From contig JAKSZT010054566.1 in the NCBI GenBank assembly GCA_026826555.1, positions 80,736 to 144,735 on the forward strand: DNA of 64,000 bases, written 5' to 3'. Source of the stretch: Tolypeutes matacus (lineage: Eukaryota > Chordata > Mammalia > Cingulata > Chlamyphoridae). The notes below the pieces were generated by a model, which searched no databases, was not told where the DNA came from, and saw nothing but the letters and a program-made list of their open reading frames with translations. A program made the translations under genes and the position numbers. This document shows, piece by piece, positions 19,371-32,392 of this stretch (position 1 is its first letter; every line of letters begins with the position of its first letter).

Positions 19371-20480
19371 CGCGGCGTCTGGGCGCGTCGGGCCCGCGCG
19401 TCAGCTCCTAGGTACCCGGGGTAGGGGGCGCGGCGCGCACTAAGCCTGGGAGGGGTGCACGCTCCTCCCGCTGCTTGCTTCCGTCCCTTGTCCCAATTCC
19501 AACGCCACCCCGCCGCGTCCCGGAGTTTTAAGGGGCGGGAATAAGGTAGAGGAAGCACGCGCTCTCAGCTTTCGGAGAGAAACTTGCTCGACCCGCTGTG
19601 GCCCCCCCGAACCACCCCACCCCTACGCGCTCAGGGAATGGATCGGCCCAGGTACACACGGGTGGGGGCCGAGGGCCGCCCCGGGGAAGGGCTCCTCAGC
19701 CTCCCTCCCCGGAAGTGGGCTGTCCCAGGTGCGCTCCAGCCCCGAGGGGCGGAACCAAGTGACCAGCCCGCCGGGAGGGCGCCCGCAGGCCGCCCCCGTC
19801 CAGCCCTCTCCCGTCGGGCCCAGCCGAGCGGGCCGAGGGCCACGGATCCGGGACCCACTTGGGGTGATGCACCTGTGGAGGGAGGGCGCCCCCCCGCCGC
19901 GCACCTGTACCCGGCCTGCCGACACTCCTCCCCCCGGCGGCCGATGGATCGGCCTGGGAACACCCTGCGGGAGGGAAGCGTCTAAGGCGCTCGGGACGCC
20001 CGGGGCTGCGCCGTACGCCCGGCTGTTCCTCCCGTCGGGCTGCAGGGGGGCGCTGCGGGCGCCTCCCACTTAGATGACTTAGACACCACGTGAAGTGCCC
20101 GGGAGGGGAGCTCTGCCCCCTCTGGGAGGAGGGACGCCAGCGCGGCCGCAGGCCCAGGGAAAGTTGTCGTTCCACCGGGGACCTTTTCCCCGCCTGCCCT
20201 CCTCGGCACCTCGAGGCTCGGCCCCGGCCCTCGCCCGCCCCAGGCCTGGCCTCCGGAAACTCTGGCTCTTACAGGGGCCGAGCGGAGGTGCGGGACCTTG
20301 GACCAGCTTCGGCCGAAAGTGCCCAGGGGCCGCGGCCACCTGTGCCCGAGGGCGGGGCGCTCGGCGTGGCTCTGCTGCCCCGCGGTGGTGGCCAGAGGAA
20401 GTGCACCCCAGGGAGCGTTAGGCGTTTCTCTTGTCAGACTCCGGGAGGTGCAAACCCGCCGCTGGCGGCGGGTTCCCTAC
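18890..20480. promoter_or_regulatory. LSR: CpG island promoter of LSR
   Basis: This is a G+C and CpG dense stretch over LSR exon 1 and about 1.1 kb upstream. A GC box (CCCGCCCC on the minus strand, 19532-19539) is followed by TTAAAAC, about 160 nt upstream of the ATG. The start site cannot be fixed from sequence. Confidence 0.8.
19262..19370 (-). CDS. LSR: LSR exon 1 (start and signal peptide)
   Basis: The ATG at 19370 begins [20 protein letters not shown] and is followed by the hydrophobic [15 protein letters not shown], a plausible signal peptide. The donor is CACAG|GTACGG. An upstream frame encodes a peptide ending [18 protein letters not shown]. It resembles the longer N-terminus annotated in human but is out of frame with MALV here, so I chose the MAL start. 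Confidence 0.92.
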
Positions 20481-20489
20481 TCAGCCAGG

Positions 20490-21040
20490 TTTTGTTTGAC
20501 CGGATCACGCCCCTCTGCTCAAAACCCTCCTGTGGCTCCCCCTCACTCCCAGCAGAAACCAGAGTGCTTACGTGGCTTGCCCGTTCTTCTCCGGCGCCGC
20601 CGCCTCCCGCTCTCCCCCCTGGCTCACTAGGTTTCAGCCTCACTGGCCTCCTCACTGTTTCCGAAGGTGCCTCGCGCCCTACCTCAGGGCCACTGCCCGT
20701 GCTCCTCCCTCTGCCTGGAACACCCTTCCCGCACATGTCCCCGTGATCTCCCTCCTCTTTTAGGGCTTTATTTAAAGGTGACCTTTGAAGTAACACCTTC
20801 CCTGGCCACTTATTAAAATAAAATTTCAACCTGTTCACATCTCCTCCCCCAACTTATGTCTCCTTATTGCTTTATTTTTCTCCTTAGCACTCATCACCAA
20901 CTGACACACTATGCATTTTCCACAGTAATCTTATTCCCACATATTAATCTGGTATCTCCCTCCACAGAGAAGGGGTTTTTCTGAATTTACCATAAACTGA
21001 GCATAGAGTCTAGAAGATAGTTGGTGCACAGTAAAATGCT
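20490..21040. repeat. L2-like (LINE2) fragment
   Basis: The words 'gctcaaaaccctcctgtggctccccctcactcccagcagaaac' through 'ggtgcacagtaaa' are the common L2 3' consensus order. It is diverged and the bounds are approximate. Between it and 21599 I see only a few unassigned old repeats. Confidence 0.6.
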
Positions 21041-21599
21041 GAGCAAATGTCATCTCACATAATAATGTGAATTTCAGCGTCTTTTGAAAAAAATCAGCCT
21101 ACTTTCTCCCACAGCAACGGTGAGCTGGAGTGACAGCCACTCCCTTTACAAGGTGCTGTCCAGTTCCCACAGGACCTACCTGAGCCAACTGATGTCACCT
21201 GCCTGGCCCCTGTGGGCATTTGAGTTTTGCACCACCACCCCTTGCAAAGCATTGTTAGTGACAACAAAGTACAAATATTGAAAGCAGAAGATGGCAAATC
21301 CTAGCCATGATCTCTGCCCAGATGGAACGTCCAGTCTAAGGGACCAGGCAGATGATTACAAGCAATGGGCATGAATCCAGTCATGGGGAACTCAGGGACG
21401 CCTTCTCAGAGCAGGTATTACTAGGCTGACACTTGGAAATTGAGTAGGACTTAATTAGCTAGGCTCAGTAAAGAGTTCCAGGTAGAGGGAACAGCATATG
21501 TGAGGCCCCTGAGCTGGAAGGATCAGATGAAATGAAGGGCTTTTGAAATGTCTAAGGCAGAGAGGGGGATTTGTATCAGTCAAGATGAGCTGCGTTAGG

Positions 21600-22266
21600 C
21601 TGGTTTGGCAGTTTGTATTGATTAGGATTGTAAACTGGTCTGTTTCTCTGGACATGCTACCCTTTGTATTAGATTCAGCTAAGACTGATTAAATTAGGTA
21701 AAGATTAGGGCTTTGATTCAACCACGTCATTAGAGTGTGACTCAGCATTGAGTCCCAGCCCCCTTGGGCTGATAAAACAATCTCACATGGAAGTAGACAC
21801 AGAGAAGCAGACACACAGGAGAAGAACACAGAGGAATAGAGACAGCTCATTAGACATGGCAAAGGAGAGAACTTGGCTTTGACACTGGAGACCCAGGGAG
21901 AGCTTGAGCCATTCACCTAATAAGTTTACAGATGACCTTGTGAAGAGAACAGAGTAGCTGAACCTGGAAAGAAATGAGCCCTGGGAAGAGAGATGAGCCT
22001 TAAGCCAACCTACAGCTGAGATCAGAAGATGCTGGACCCACGGAGCCTTAAGAGGGAAGAGGAAGGCTAAACCCTCACAGACATGGCCGCCATCTTGCAT
22101 GAACACATGGCAACAGACTTTGGGTGAGAAAGTACCTTTTATGGTACCTTGAGTTGGACTCTCTAGGGCCTTATAACTGTAAGCTTCTACCCTAAATAAA
22201 TACCCTTTATAAAAGCCAACAGAGTTCTGGTACTTTGCATCAGCACCCCTTTGGCTGACTAATACA
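21600..22266 (+). mobile_element. Solo LTR, family A (oldest copy)
   Basis: This is one of five or more copies here of one LTR-like family. Shared marks are a start near 'gcagtttg', a polyadenylation signal in 'aaataaataccctttataaaag' and the end GGCTGACTAATACA. It is flanked by TTAGG (21595-21599) and TTGGG (22267-22271), a 5-bp duplication with one mismatch. No internal viral genes are present. It sits inside an older repeat whose two halves continue on either side. Confidence 0.7.
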
Positions 22267-22271
22267 TTGGG

Positions 22272-24856
22272 TAACAAACAATCTCCAAAGTTCAGCAGCT
22301 TGAGACAACAGAGTTGATTTCTAATTTATGTTGTTTGTCTGCATGGGGTTGGCAGGTGACTCTGCTGAGCATTGTCACTCAGGGACCTAAATTGATAGAG
22401 CCCATCTCAACATCCACCTTCTTAAATGCAGTGACAGAGCAGCAAAGCACATCCATATGAGCTCTTAAAAGCCCTTATCCTGAAGTGGCACATGTCCCTT
22501 CTGCTCACATATCATTGGGAGAAGTGAATCACATGGCAAGGCCTAAGCTCAACAGGGCAGTGATACAGAATCTTCCAGCAGAGAAGATTCTGTATTACTT
22601 CAAGCTCTGCCATGAATCTTCAAGCTCTGCCATGGGCCAGACCATGCCAGCGCTTGAAGCCACACTCAGGGGCTTGGAGGGACATTATTGTCACAATAAG
22701 CAGCAGAAGGGCTGATCAGGTTGGGCCTCAGAAGGACTCATTGGCTGCCAAGTGGCCAGTGCATCAGAGCAGGTAAGACAAGTTGGGAAGGTTGGGGTAG
22801 GGACCCATAGTGGGGAGGCCAGAGAAGCTGGAGCAGGATCCCTTTGCTTTCTTCCCTCCTCACCTGCCCCTGGACACGGAGTTCTCATTAGAACCTTGTG
22901 TGTCCCAGCTCTACTTCCACCCCCAATAATAACACTGGCCTAGGACTTTATACCCAGCATCTCGTCACATCCTCACAAGAGCCCTCTGTGGCCAGGACCA
23001 TTCAAATCCCCATTTCAAAAATGAGGAAACTGAGGTTCACGGAGAGAAAGACATTTGTGCAGGCCAACATAGCAGGAAGAGGCTTCATTGCAGTTCCTCG
23101 AATATACAAGAAGGAGAAAATAGCCCCTGGTAGCCAGGAGCTGGCCTGGCACTAGTATCCAGGCCTTGGAGTTCCTAGGAGCTGGCCTGGCACTCACAAG
23201 GAGGTTGTGGTGCTCTCCTGTCGAACATCCATAAGTTGACCTAACACCATCAGGCAAGGCCTCTCTGTGATTGTGAAACCTCAAAATAAAAACCAGACCA
23301 CTCAGAATCACATCCAGTGCAGACAAAACAGGCACTTTTGTCCAAGCCACCAAATACTAACATCCTCCTCTCTCAGCTATCCATGACCACTGCTTCTTTA
23401 CCAATGGAAGCTTTAGCTTCATTCCATTCTTCTCACTTCTAGATAAGGTAGAACTACTCCCTGAGAGCACAAAATGCAGAGCAAATCCCCTCTTCCTTGA
23501 ACCCTTCTCCCAAACCAAATAACACAAGCCCAAATTCTATCTTTCCTAATACCTTCTTACAAGACACCCCACTATTCCCCAGGGTCTCTGTCCTCCCTCA
23601 CTGTGACGAGTCAGTAAACCCAGCTTTGTTCAACCACTGGTGTGTTCCTGATGCCGATGGCTGAAGGGTATTGACACCTGCCAGATCTGTTCCCACCTCG
23701 AGGCCATTGCCTGTGTGTGCACTTAGGCCTCATCTTGCTCGCTCCAGAATCTGCATGGCTCATCTCGTGCGGATCTGCTCAAATGGCACTTCTTCAGAGA
23801 GGTCTTTTCTCTCCAATGCCTTTAAAATCATCTCCATGCCCATCTGTCTTTCTCGACTTTTTTTTTTTTTTTTTTTTTTCCATCAAAGCGCTTCCCACGA
23901 CCTGATGCTTTTTAGTCATTTATTTGTTGACTGTCTTTCTTCCCCCAAGGCAAAGGCAACATTGCTCATTAAATATACCATGTGTTCATACATTTCCCAC
24001 CCCCTCTGCAGTTGGGGGGTTGTGTGATTAATTCTAGTTAATGGCCTGCAAATAAAAGTGATGTGGGCCCCTCCCGGGCCAAAGCATTTCATTGCCATGA
24101 ATCCCTGCCCTCCCTTCTCCTGCCACAGTGACTGACAATGTTGCATTTCGTGCAGCCTCTATCAAACATGGTCTCTGAAGGGAGCAGAGTTCTCCACCAA
24201 CCCACACTGAACATGTAGCATGAGGGAAAAAAATGTTGAACCACTGTGTTTCCAGTATTCTTTTGTTATACAGCATAACCTAATCTATCCTGACTAATAC
24301 ATCTCCACTATAATGTTAGCTCCAAGAGGGCAGGGAATTGGCCTCGGGCCTTAGAACCTGGCACAAGGTGGGTGGACAATAAATATTTGTGGAGAAAATG
24401 AAGGTGCCAGACACAGAGAGGTTAAGATGCTGATCCCAAATACCTCTAATATGTGGTGAATCAAGGGACTAAAGTGAGCCCAGACCCTGGAACTGAAACC
24501 ACTGGACCACATTCCCACCACCTTAACCCCTGTCATATCCTAAATGCAGACAGGGCCAAAAATGAATGAAGAGTCTTTGGAAAGCTTCTAGAGACTTCTA
24601 GTGTCTTTATTTTATAGATGAGGCAACTGAGGCTTAGCAATTCGCAGCCACTTGCTCAATGTCACATAGCTCACACGGTGCCTAGCAAAATCCTGGTAGG
24701 ATTGATATTTCTCATCAGTGGGTGCTGTGGGAGACATGATTGGTTACACCAAATAAGCACTGTCCTCTACATCTGTTCCGCAGGCAAAACCCTGATTCTC
24801 CCGGGGTCTTCAAAGGCTTCTGTGGTCTGAGGAGATTACCTTTCCCCAGTTCTAGA
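22272..24856. other. Intergenic, old repeats only
   Basis: It contains a MIR-like piece near 22930-23070, L2-like words near 23690-23870, a T20 tract near 23859-23879 and an LTR-like terminus near 24040-24303 ending CTGACTAATACA. No gene is recognised. Confidence 0.6.
24040..24303 (+). repeat. MaLR/ERVL-like LTR 3' fragment
   Basis: The order 'ggcctgcaaataaaagtgatg', 'acagcataacctaatctatc' and 'ctgactaatacat' is typical of ends of old mammalian MaLR-type LTRs. The subfamily is not determined. Confidence 0.45.
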
Positions 24857-25209
24857 GAACAAATTCTAATTTGTGTGTGTGTGTGTGTGTTGGGGGACTA
24901 AGGCTAATATCATGGGTTGAGATGGGTTTCTTTTTTTTTTCCTGCAGAGTATGGCACATTATATATATATATATATATGTGTATATTTAAATGATTTATT
25001 GAAGTATATCATTCATACATGAATATACGTAGACAATAAGTGTTGAGTAAACATTGTGAACTTACAAAACAAACATGCATAACATCATACAGGACTCCCA
25101 CACATCACCCCACCACAAATACTTTGCATTGTTGTGAAACATTTGTTAACAAATTATGAAAGAGCATCATGAAACTTTTACTACTAACTATAGTCCGTAT
25201 CTTTCTCCC

Positions 25210-25700
25210 CTATACGTTTTTTAAAGGATTTATTTATTTATTTACTTTTATCCATTTTTACCACCCCACCCCACCCCCATTTTTGCTGTTTCTGTGTCCA
25301 TTCGCTGGGCAATTCTCTGTGCCCGTTTCCTTCCCTCTCTTCTCATCCTTCTCCTGTCTTCACTGGGATTCAATCCTCGGAACCTCCAATGTGAGAGAGA
25401 GGCGTCCTACCGCCTGCGCCACCTTAGTTCCTGGTTTTTCGGCGCAACTCGTCTCGGCTCTTCCTTGTGTCACTCTCCTGTTATGTCATTCATTATCTTG
25501 CTGTGTAGCTCGTGAGGCCTGGTGGTGCACCTGCGCATGGGGCCTGACGACGCACCCACACGTGCAACCTGGCTGCGTACCCGCACGCAGGGCCTGGCGA
25601 TGCACCTGTGCTCGGAGCCTGGGGGTCCTGACCTGCGCATGGGGCCTGGTGGCCCACGAGCCCACGCGCCTTCATACCCATGTAATAGCACTGCTAATTA
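25210..25700 (-). mobile_element. Composite tRNA-like SINE with 25-bp tandem repeats
   Basis: This GC-rich insert lies in the AT-rich L1 3' UTR. On the minus strand it starts with about six copies of a 25-bp GC-rich unit (25670-25517). A tRNA-like core follows (GTGGCGCAGGCGGTAGGACG ... GGATTGAATCCCAG, 25421-25361). It then runs through a purine-rich body to an (AAATA)n/poly-A tail at 25250-25215. The tail and tRNA-like boxes mark it as a retroposon. Confidence 0.7.
25517..25670. repeat. 25-bp GC-rich tandem repeat (about 6 units)
   Basis: Units begin GCCTG or ACCTG at 25517, 25542, 25567, 25592, 25617 and 25644. Four consecutive units are exactly 25 bp and one is 27 bp. The unit consensus is close to GCCTGGCGATGCACCTGCGC plus ATGGG. 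Confidence 0.85.
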
Positions 25701-28700
25701 CAAACATTATGTTATGCTTTCACCTTATCTATTCACTTCCAAAGATTAACACACATTCTTTTACCAGTTCTGCACAAGTTAACCCTCAGCTTTCCATTCT
25801 CTGACCTCCTTCTATTTTCTGGTGACCCATACTCAAGTTATTAACTCCATGAGATTACACAATATAGTTAGTTCATACTAGTGCAATCATGTAGTATTTG
25901 TCCTTTTGTGCCTGGCTTGCTTCACTCAACACAATGTCCTCTAGGTTTATCCATGTTGTCATATGCGTCATGACTTCATTACTTCTGACAGCTGCATAAT
26001 ATTCCATCGTGTGTGTCACCACGGTTTGTTTATCCATTCATCAGTTGATAAACACCTGGGTTGTCTCCATCTTTTGGCAATTGGGAATAATGCTGCTATG
26101 AACATCAGTGTGCAGATGTCTGTTTGCGTCACTGCTCTCAGTAAATCTAGATCTATAGTGGTATTGCCGGGTCACATAGTAAATCTATATTTGACTTCTT
26201 TAGGAGCTGCCAAACAGTCCTCCACAGTGGCTGTACCATTCTACATAGCCAAAGACAGTGAATAAATGTTCCTATGTCTCCAAATCCTCTCCAACACTTG
26301 TAGTTCTGTGTCTTTTTAATACTGGCCATTCTAATAGGTGTGAAATGATATCTCATTGTAGCTTTGATTAGCGTTTCCTTAATCGCTAGTGATGTTGAAC
26401 ATTTTTTCATGTGTTTTCTTGGCCATTTGTATTTCTTCTTTGGACAAATGTCTATTCAAGTCGTTTGCCTATTTTTTAATTGAGTTGTCTTTTTATTGTT
26501 GAGTTGTAGGATCTCTTTATATATCATGGATATTAAACTCTTATCGGATATGTGATTGCCAAATATTTTCTCCCATTGAGTTGGCTGCCTTTTCACCCTT
26601 TTGACAAAGTCCTTTGAAGTGCTTAAGTGTTTAATTTTGAGGAGGTCCCATTTATCTATTTTTCTTCTATTGGGCATGTTTGGGTGTAAGATCCAAAAAA
26701 CCACCACTGATCACAAGATCTTGAAGATGCTTCCCTACATTTTCTTCTAGTAGTATTATGGTCCTGGCTTTTATATTTAAGTCTTTGATCCATTTTGAGT
26801 TGATTCTTGTATAGGGAGTGAGATAAGGGTCCTCTTTCATTCTTTTGGTTATGAATATCCAATTCTCCCAGTAGTATTTGTTGAAGATTGTTTTGTCCCG
26901 TTAACATGGACTTGGTGGGATTGTCAAAAACCAGTTGGCCATGGAGGTTGGGGTTTATTTCCATTCTATTCTACTGATTGATGTGTCTATCTTTATACCA
27001 ATACCATGCTGTTTTGACCACTGTAGCTTTGTAATATGTTTCAAGGACAGGCAGTGAAAGTCCTCCTACATTGCTCTTCTTTTTTAGAATGCTTTTGGCT
27101 ATTTGGGTGCATTTTCTCTTCCAAATAAATTTTATAATTACCTTTTTTATTTCTGTAAAGTAGGTTTTTGGAATTTTGATTGATATGGTCTTGAATCTAT
27201 AAATCAGGTTGGGTAGGATTGACATTTTCACAATATTTAGTCCTCCAATCCATGAACATGGAATGTCTTTCTATTTGTTTAGGTCTTCTTTGATTTCTTT
27301 TAACATTGATTTGTAGTTTTCTAAATTGTTCCTAGGTATTTGATTTTTTTGTTGTTGTTGCTATTGTAAATGGAATTTACCCCCTGATTTCCTCCTCAGA
27401 TTGTTCAATACTAGTGTACTGGAACATTACTGATTTTTGCATGTTGATCTTGTGTTGTGCCACTTTGCTTAACTCATTAATTAGCTCAAGTAGCTTTGTC
27501 ATAGACATTTCAGAATTTTCTAAATATAGGATCATGTCATTCACAAATAGTGAGAATTTTACTTCCTCTTTTCCAATTTAGATGCCTTTTTTTTCTTGCC
27601 TAATTGCTCTAGCTAGAACTTCTAACACAATGTTGAATAACAATGGTGACAGTGGGCATCCTTGTCTTGTTCCTGATCTTAGAGGGAAAGCTTTCACCCT
27701 TTCCCAATGGATTACGATGTTGGCTATGGTTTATTTCATCTATGCACTTTATCATATTGAGGAATTTTCCTTCTATTACTATCCTTTGAAGTTTTTTTTT
27801 TTTTTTTTTAATCAAGAAAGGATGCTGGATTTTGTCAAATACCTTTTCTGCATTGATTGAGATGATGATGTATTTTTTCCTGTCTAATTTTTTAATGTAG
27901 TGGATTACTTTAATTGATTTTCTTCTCTTGAACCACCCCTGCATACCAGGAATAAATCCCACTTGGTTGTGGTATATAATTCTTTTGGTATGCTGCAGGT
28001 TTCTATTTGCAAGTATTTTGTTGAGAATTTTTGCCTCTATGTTCATTAGAGAGATTGGCCTGTAATTTTCTTTTCTTGAAGCATCTTTATCTAGCTTTGG
28101 TATTAGGGTGATGTTGGTGTCATAAAATGTGTTGGGTAATTTTCCCTCCTCTTCAATTTTTTGGAAGAGTTTAAACAGAATTGGTGTTATTCTTCTCGAA
28201 ATGCTTAGTAGAATTCACCTGTGAAGCCATCTGGCCCTGGACTTTTCTTTCTTGGAAGATTTTGATGATGAATTCAATCTCTTTAAATATGATTGGTTTG
28301 TTAAGTTCTTGTATTTCTTGTAGCATCAGTGTAGGTTGTGCGTTTCTAGAAATTTGTCTATTTCATCTAGGTTGTCGAGTTTGCTGGCATACAGTTTCTC
28401 ATAATATTCCTCTTATGATCCTTTTTATTTCTGTGGGGTCAGTCATAATGCTCCCCCTTCATTTCTGATTGTATTTATTTGCATCAGCTCTCTTTTTTCT
28501 TTGTTAGTCTAGCTAAGGGTTTGTCAATTTTATTGATCTTCTCAGAGAACCAGTTTTTTATTTTGTTGATTTTCTCTAGTGTTTATTTGTTCTCAATTTC
28601 ATTTATTTCTTCTCTAATCTTTATTATTTCTTTCCTTCTGCTTACTTTGGGAATGGTTTCCTGTTCTTTTTTCTAGTTTCTCCAGCTGTTCAGTTAGATC

Positions 28701-31444
28701 TTTGATTTTAGCGCTTTCTTCTCTTTTAATATAGGAGTTTAGGGCTATAAATTTCCCTCTCAAGACTGCCTTTGCTGTATCCCCTAAGTTTTGATAAGTT
28801 GTGTTCTCATTTTCATTTGTCTCAATATATTTACTGATTTCACTTATAATTTCTTCTTTGACCCACTGATTACTTAGGAGTATGTTGTTTAGCCTCCCCA
28901 CATAAGCGAATTTCCCCCCTTCCCATCTATTATTGATTTCCAGTTTCATTCCATTATGGTCTGAGGAAGTGCTTTTTATAGTTTCAATATTTTTGTATTT
29001 ATTGAGACCTGCCTTGTGACCTAAAGTGTAGCCTATCCTGGAAAAAGATCCATGAGCACTTGAGAATAATGTATAACCTGCTGATCTGAGATGCAATGTT
29101 CTGTATATGTCTGTTACATCTAGCTTGTTTATCATATTGTTTCAGTTCTCTGTTTCCTTTTTGATCATCTGTCTAGTTGTTCTATCTAACAATGTGAATG
29201 AGGTGTTGAAGTCTTCAACTATTATCATAGAGATGCATATTTCTCCCTTCAGTTTTGCTAGAGTTTGCCTCATGTTTTTTGAGGTACCCTGGTTAGGTGC
29301 ATAGATATTGTTATTTCTTCCTGGTGGATTGTCCCTTTTATTAATATATAATGGCCTTCTGTATCTCTTATAAAGTTTTTTGTTTTTTGTGTTTTTTTTG
29401 CATTGAAAGTCTGTTTTGTCCATTATTACTATAGCTACCCCTGTTCTTTTTTGGTTACTGTTTGCGTGGAGTCGATTTTTCTAACCTTTTACTTTCAGCC
29501 TTTCACTTTTATCCCTGGTCTAAGGTGAGTCTCTTGTAGGCAGCATATGGATGGCTTATGTTTTTTTAATCCATTCTGTCAGGCTATATAGATTTTTAAA
29601 ATTTATTGAAACATATCACTCATACATAAACATACATAAACAACAAGTGTATAGTAGCAGTTGTGAACCCACAAAACAAACTTAAATAACATCATACAGG
29701 GCTCTCATACCCCACCACCAACACCTTGCATCGTTGTGAAACCTCTTTAACTAATGCTTAAAGAGCATCCTCAAAATATTACTACTAACCAAAGTATCTT
29801 ACATTTGGTGTATTTTCCCCCACCCCATCACCATTATTATTTTTTTTATATCATTTATACATGAACTACATAAACAATAAGTGTATAGTAAAAGTTGTGA
29901 ACCTATAAAACAAACATGTACAACATCATACAGGGGTCCCAAACATCAATCCACCACCAACACCTTGCATTGTTGTGAGACATTTGTTACAAATTATGAA
30001 AGAATATCATCAAAATCTTACTTTTGACTATAATCCCCATCTCACATTTGGTGTATTTTACCCCAAGCTACCCTATCATTATCTTTTAAATATATTTTTA
30101 TGACAGAAGTTGCAAACTTTCAAAACAATCATGCACATGTGTGGCACACTTTTTCCATGCTCCAACATTATCAACACAGTACATCTTTGGCATAGATGCA
30201 TGAATATTACATTATTACTGTTAACCACAGTCCATGGGTCACTCCAGTTGTATTTTTCCCATGCTTCTTCACATTACCACCACCCTACAATAGTGACATA
30301 CATGTGCTCTGGCTCACAAAGGACACTCTTGCATCTGTACCATCAACCACAATTCTCATCCACCTCTGGGTTTACTGTGCTATTCAGTCCCTAGATTATT
30401 CTCTAGCTTTCTTTCAATTGGCATTTACATCCCTAGACTACCCTTTTCAGCCACATTTCCATTTATAAACCAGCTGTTACTCACTATAATGTGTTACCAT
30501 CAACTCTATACATTTCCACACTTTTACAGTAAAGTTAGTTAAAATTTCTATATACAGTAAGCATCAATAGTCCATCTCATTCCTTCTCTTATCTCCTTTA
30601 AGAACCCACCACCTACCACCAGGTCTTGAAGATATTTTCCTACATTTTCTTCTAGAAGCTTTATGGTTCTTGCTTTTTTATTTAGGCTTTTGATTCGTTT
30701 TGAGTTAACTTTTGTGTAAGGTGTGAGGTAGGGGTCCTCTTTCCTTCATTTGGCTATGTATATCCAGCTCTCTCAGCACCATTTGTTGAGTGGACTGTTC
30801 TGCCCCACCTGGGTGGGTTTGACAGGCTTGTCAAAAATCTCTTGACCATAAATGTGAGGTTCTGTTTCTGAACCATCAATTCGGTTCCATTGGTCTATAT
30901 ATCTGTCTTTATGCCAGTACCATGCTGTTTTTACCACTGTAGCTAGGTAATATGATTTAAAGTCCGGAATTAAGAGTCCTCCAACTTTGCTTTTTCCTTT
31001 TTAAGATGTTTCTGGCTATTCAGGGTCCCTTATCCTTCCAAATAAATTTAATAATTGTGTTTTCCATTTATTTAAAAAATGCTGGTGGAATTTTTATCAG
31101 GATTACATTGAATCTGTATATCAATTTGGGTAGACTTGACATCTTAATGATATTTAGTCTTCCAATCCATGGCCATGGAATATTCTTCCAATTATTTAGG
31201 TCTTTTTTTCTTATTGCTTTTAACAATGAGTTGTAGTTTTTTGAATGCAAATGCTTTACCTCGTTGGTTAAGTTTATTCCTAAATAGTTGATTCTTTTAG
31301 TCGCTATTGTAAATGGAATTTTCCTCCCCTGATTTCCTCCTCAGATTGCGCATTACTAGTGTCTTTTAAAGTCTATTTCATCTGATAATATAGCTACTCC
31401 GGCTTTTTGTTGTTGTTGTTGTTGTTACTGCATGCATGGAAAAT

Positions 31445-32392
31445 CTTTTCTAGCATTTATTTATTTATTTACTCATTTATTTATATACTTTTAAATATAT
31501 ATATATTTTAAAGATACTTAGATTATATAAATGTAACATAAAAAATATAGGGGATTCCCATATGCTCTGCTCCCTACCCCTCCCACATTTCCCCACATTA
31601 ACAACATCCTTCATTAGTGTGGTACATTTGTTACAATTGATGAACACATTTTGGATCATTGCCACTAAGCATGGATTATAGTTTGTATTGTAATTTGCAC
31701 TCTGTCCCATACAATTTTGTAAGTTATGGCAAGATATAAAATGGCCTGTATCTGTTATTCCAATGTCAATCAGGACAATTCCCAAGTACCAAAAATGTCC
31801 ACATATTACACCTGCTTTTCCCTCTCCCTCCCCTCAGAACCTCCAGTGGCCACTGCCTCCACATCAATGATAAAAGTTCTTCCATTACAAGAATCACAAT
31901 AAGTCTATGTAGAATACCAGTAAGTCTACTTTAGTCCATAGTTCATTCCCCAATCCTGAGGATTCTGGGATGGTGATGCCTACTCCACCTCTAATTGAGA
32001 GGGGGCTTAGATCCCACGGGGCAGATGGATGGGACAATCTTGCTTGCAGTTGCAAACTCTCTCTGTTCCTTGGGATGGTCATTGTCCATCATCATGTCCT
32101 TGTTATTTGTCCTAGGTGAGTTTAATGAACTGGAGAGTATGTGTTGCAACTCTGTTGAGATTCAGGGACCAGCTGGCACATGGACAGCCCAGAGATTTAA
32201 GTCTCTTGGACATACACCTATCAACTCTAGTACTAACTATAGGTTCAAATAGAAGGGGCAGAAGAGCCATGTGTAGGGAAACCACAACTGAGTCCAACTC
32301 TGTCACACTGGGGAGCATAAATTCCAATGTAGGGCCCACTGGCAGGGAGCCAAACTCCTGAGCTATCACTCCTGCCTATAGTGTCTACCAAT
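31445..32392. mobile_element. L1 3'-UTR-type insert (third layer)
   Basis: This block ('aaagatacttagattatataaatg ... aatgtagggcccactggcagggagcc') closely matches 43190-44030 and so is a dispersed repeat. It interrupts the inner L1. It contains no coding. Confidence 0.6.

Noticed and set aside
19584..20746. Open frames around the LSR promoter on both strands
   Set aside because: GC-driven chance frames that overlap each other. No conserved motif, and the region is a promoter island followed by L2.
25210..25700. GC-rich repeats considered as a CRISPR-like array
   Set aside because: Units are contiguous with no spacers, the host is a mammal, and the block has a tRNA-like core and poly-A tail.
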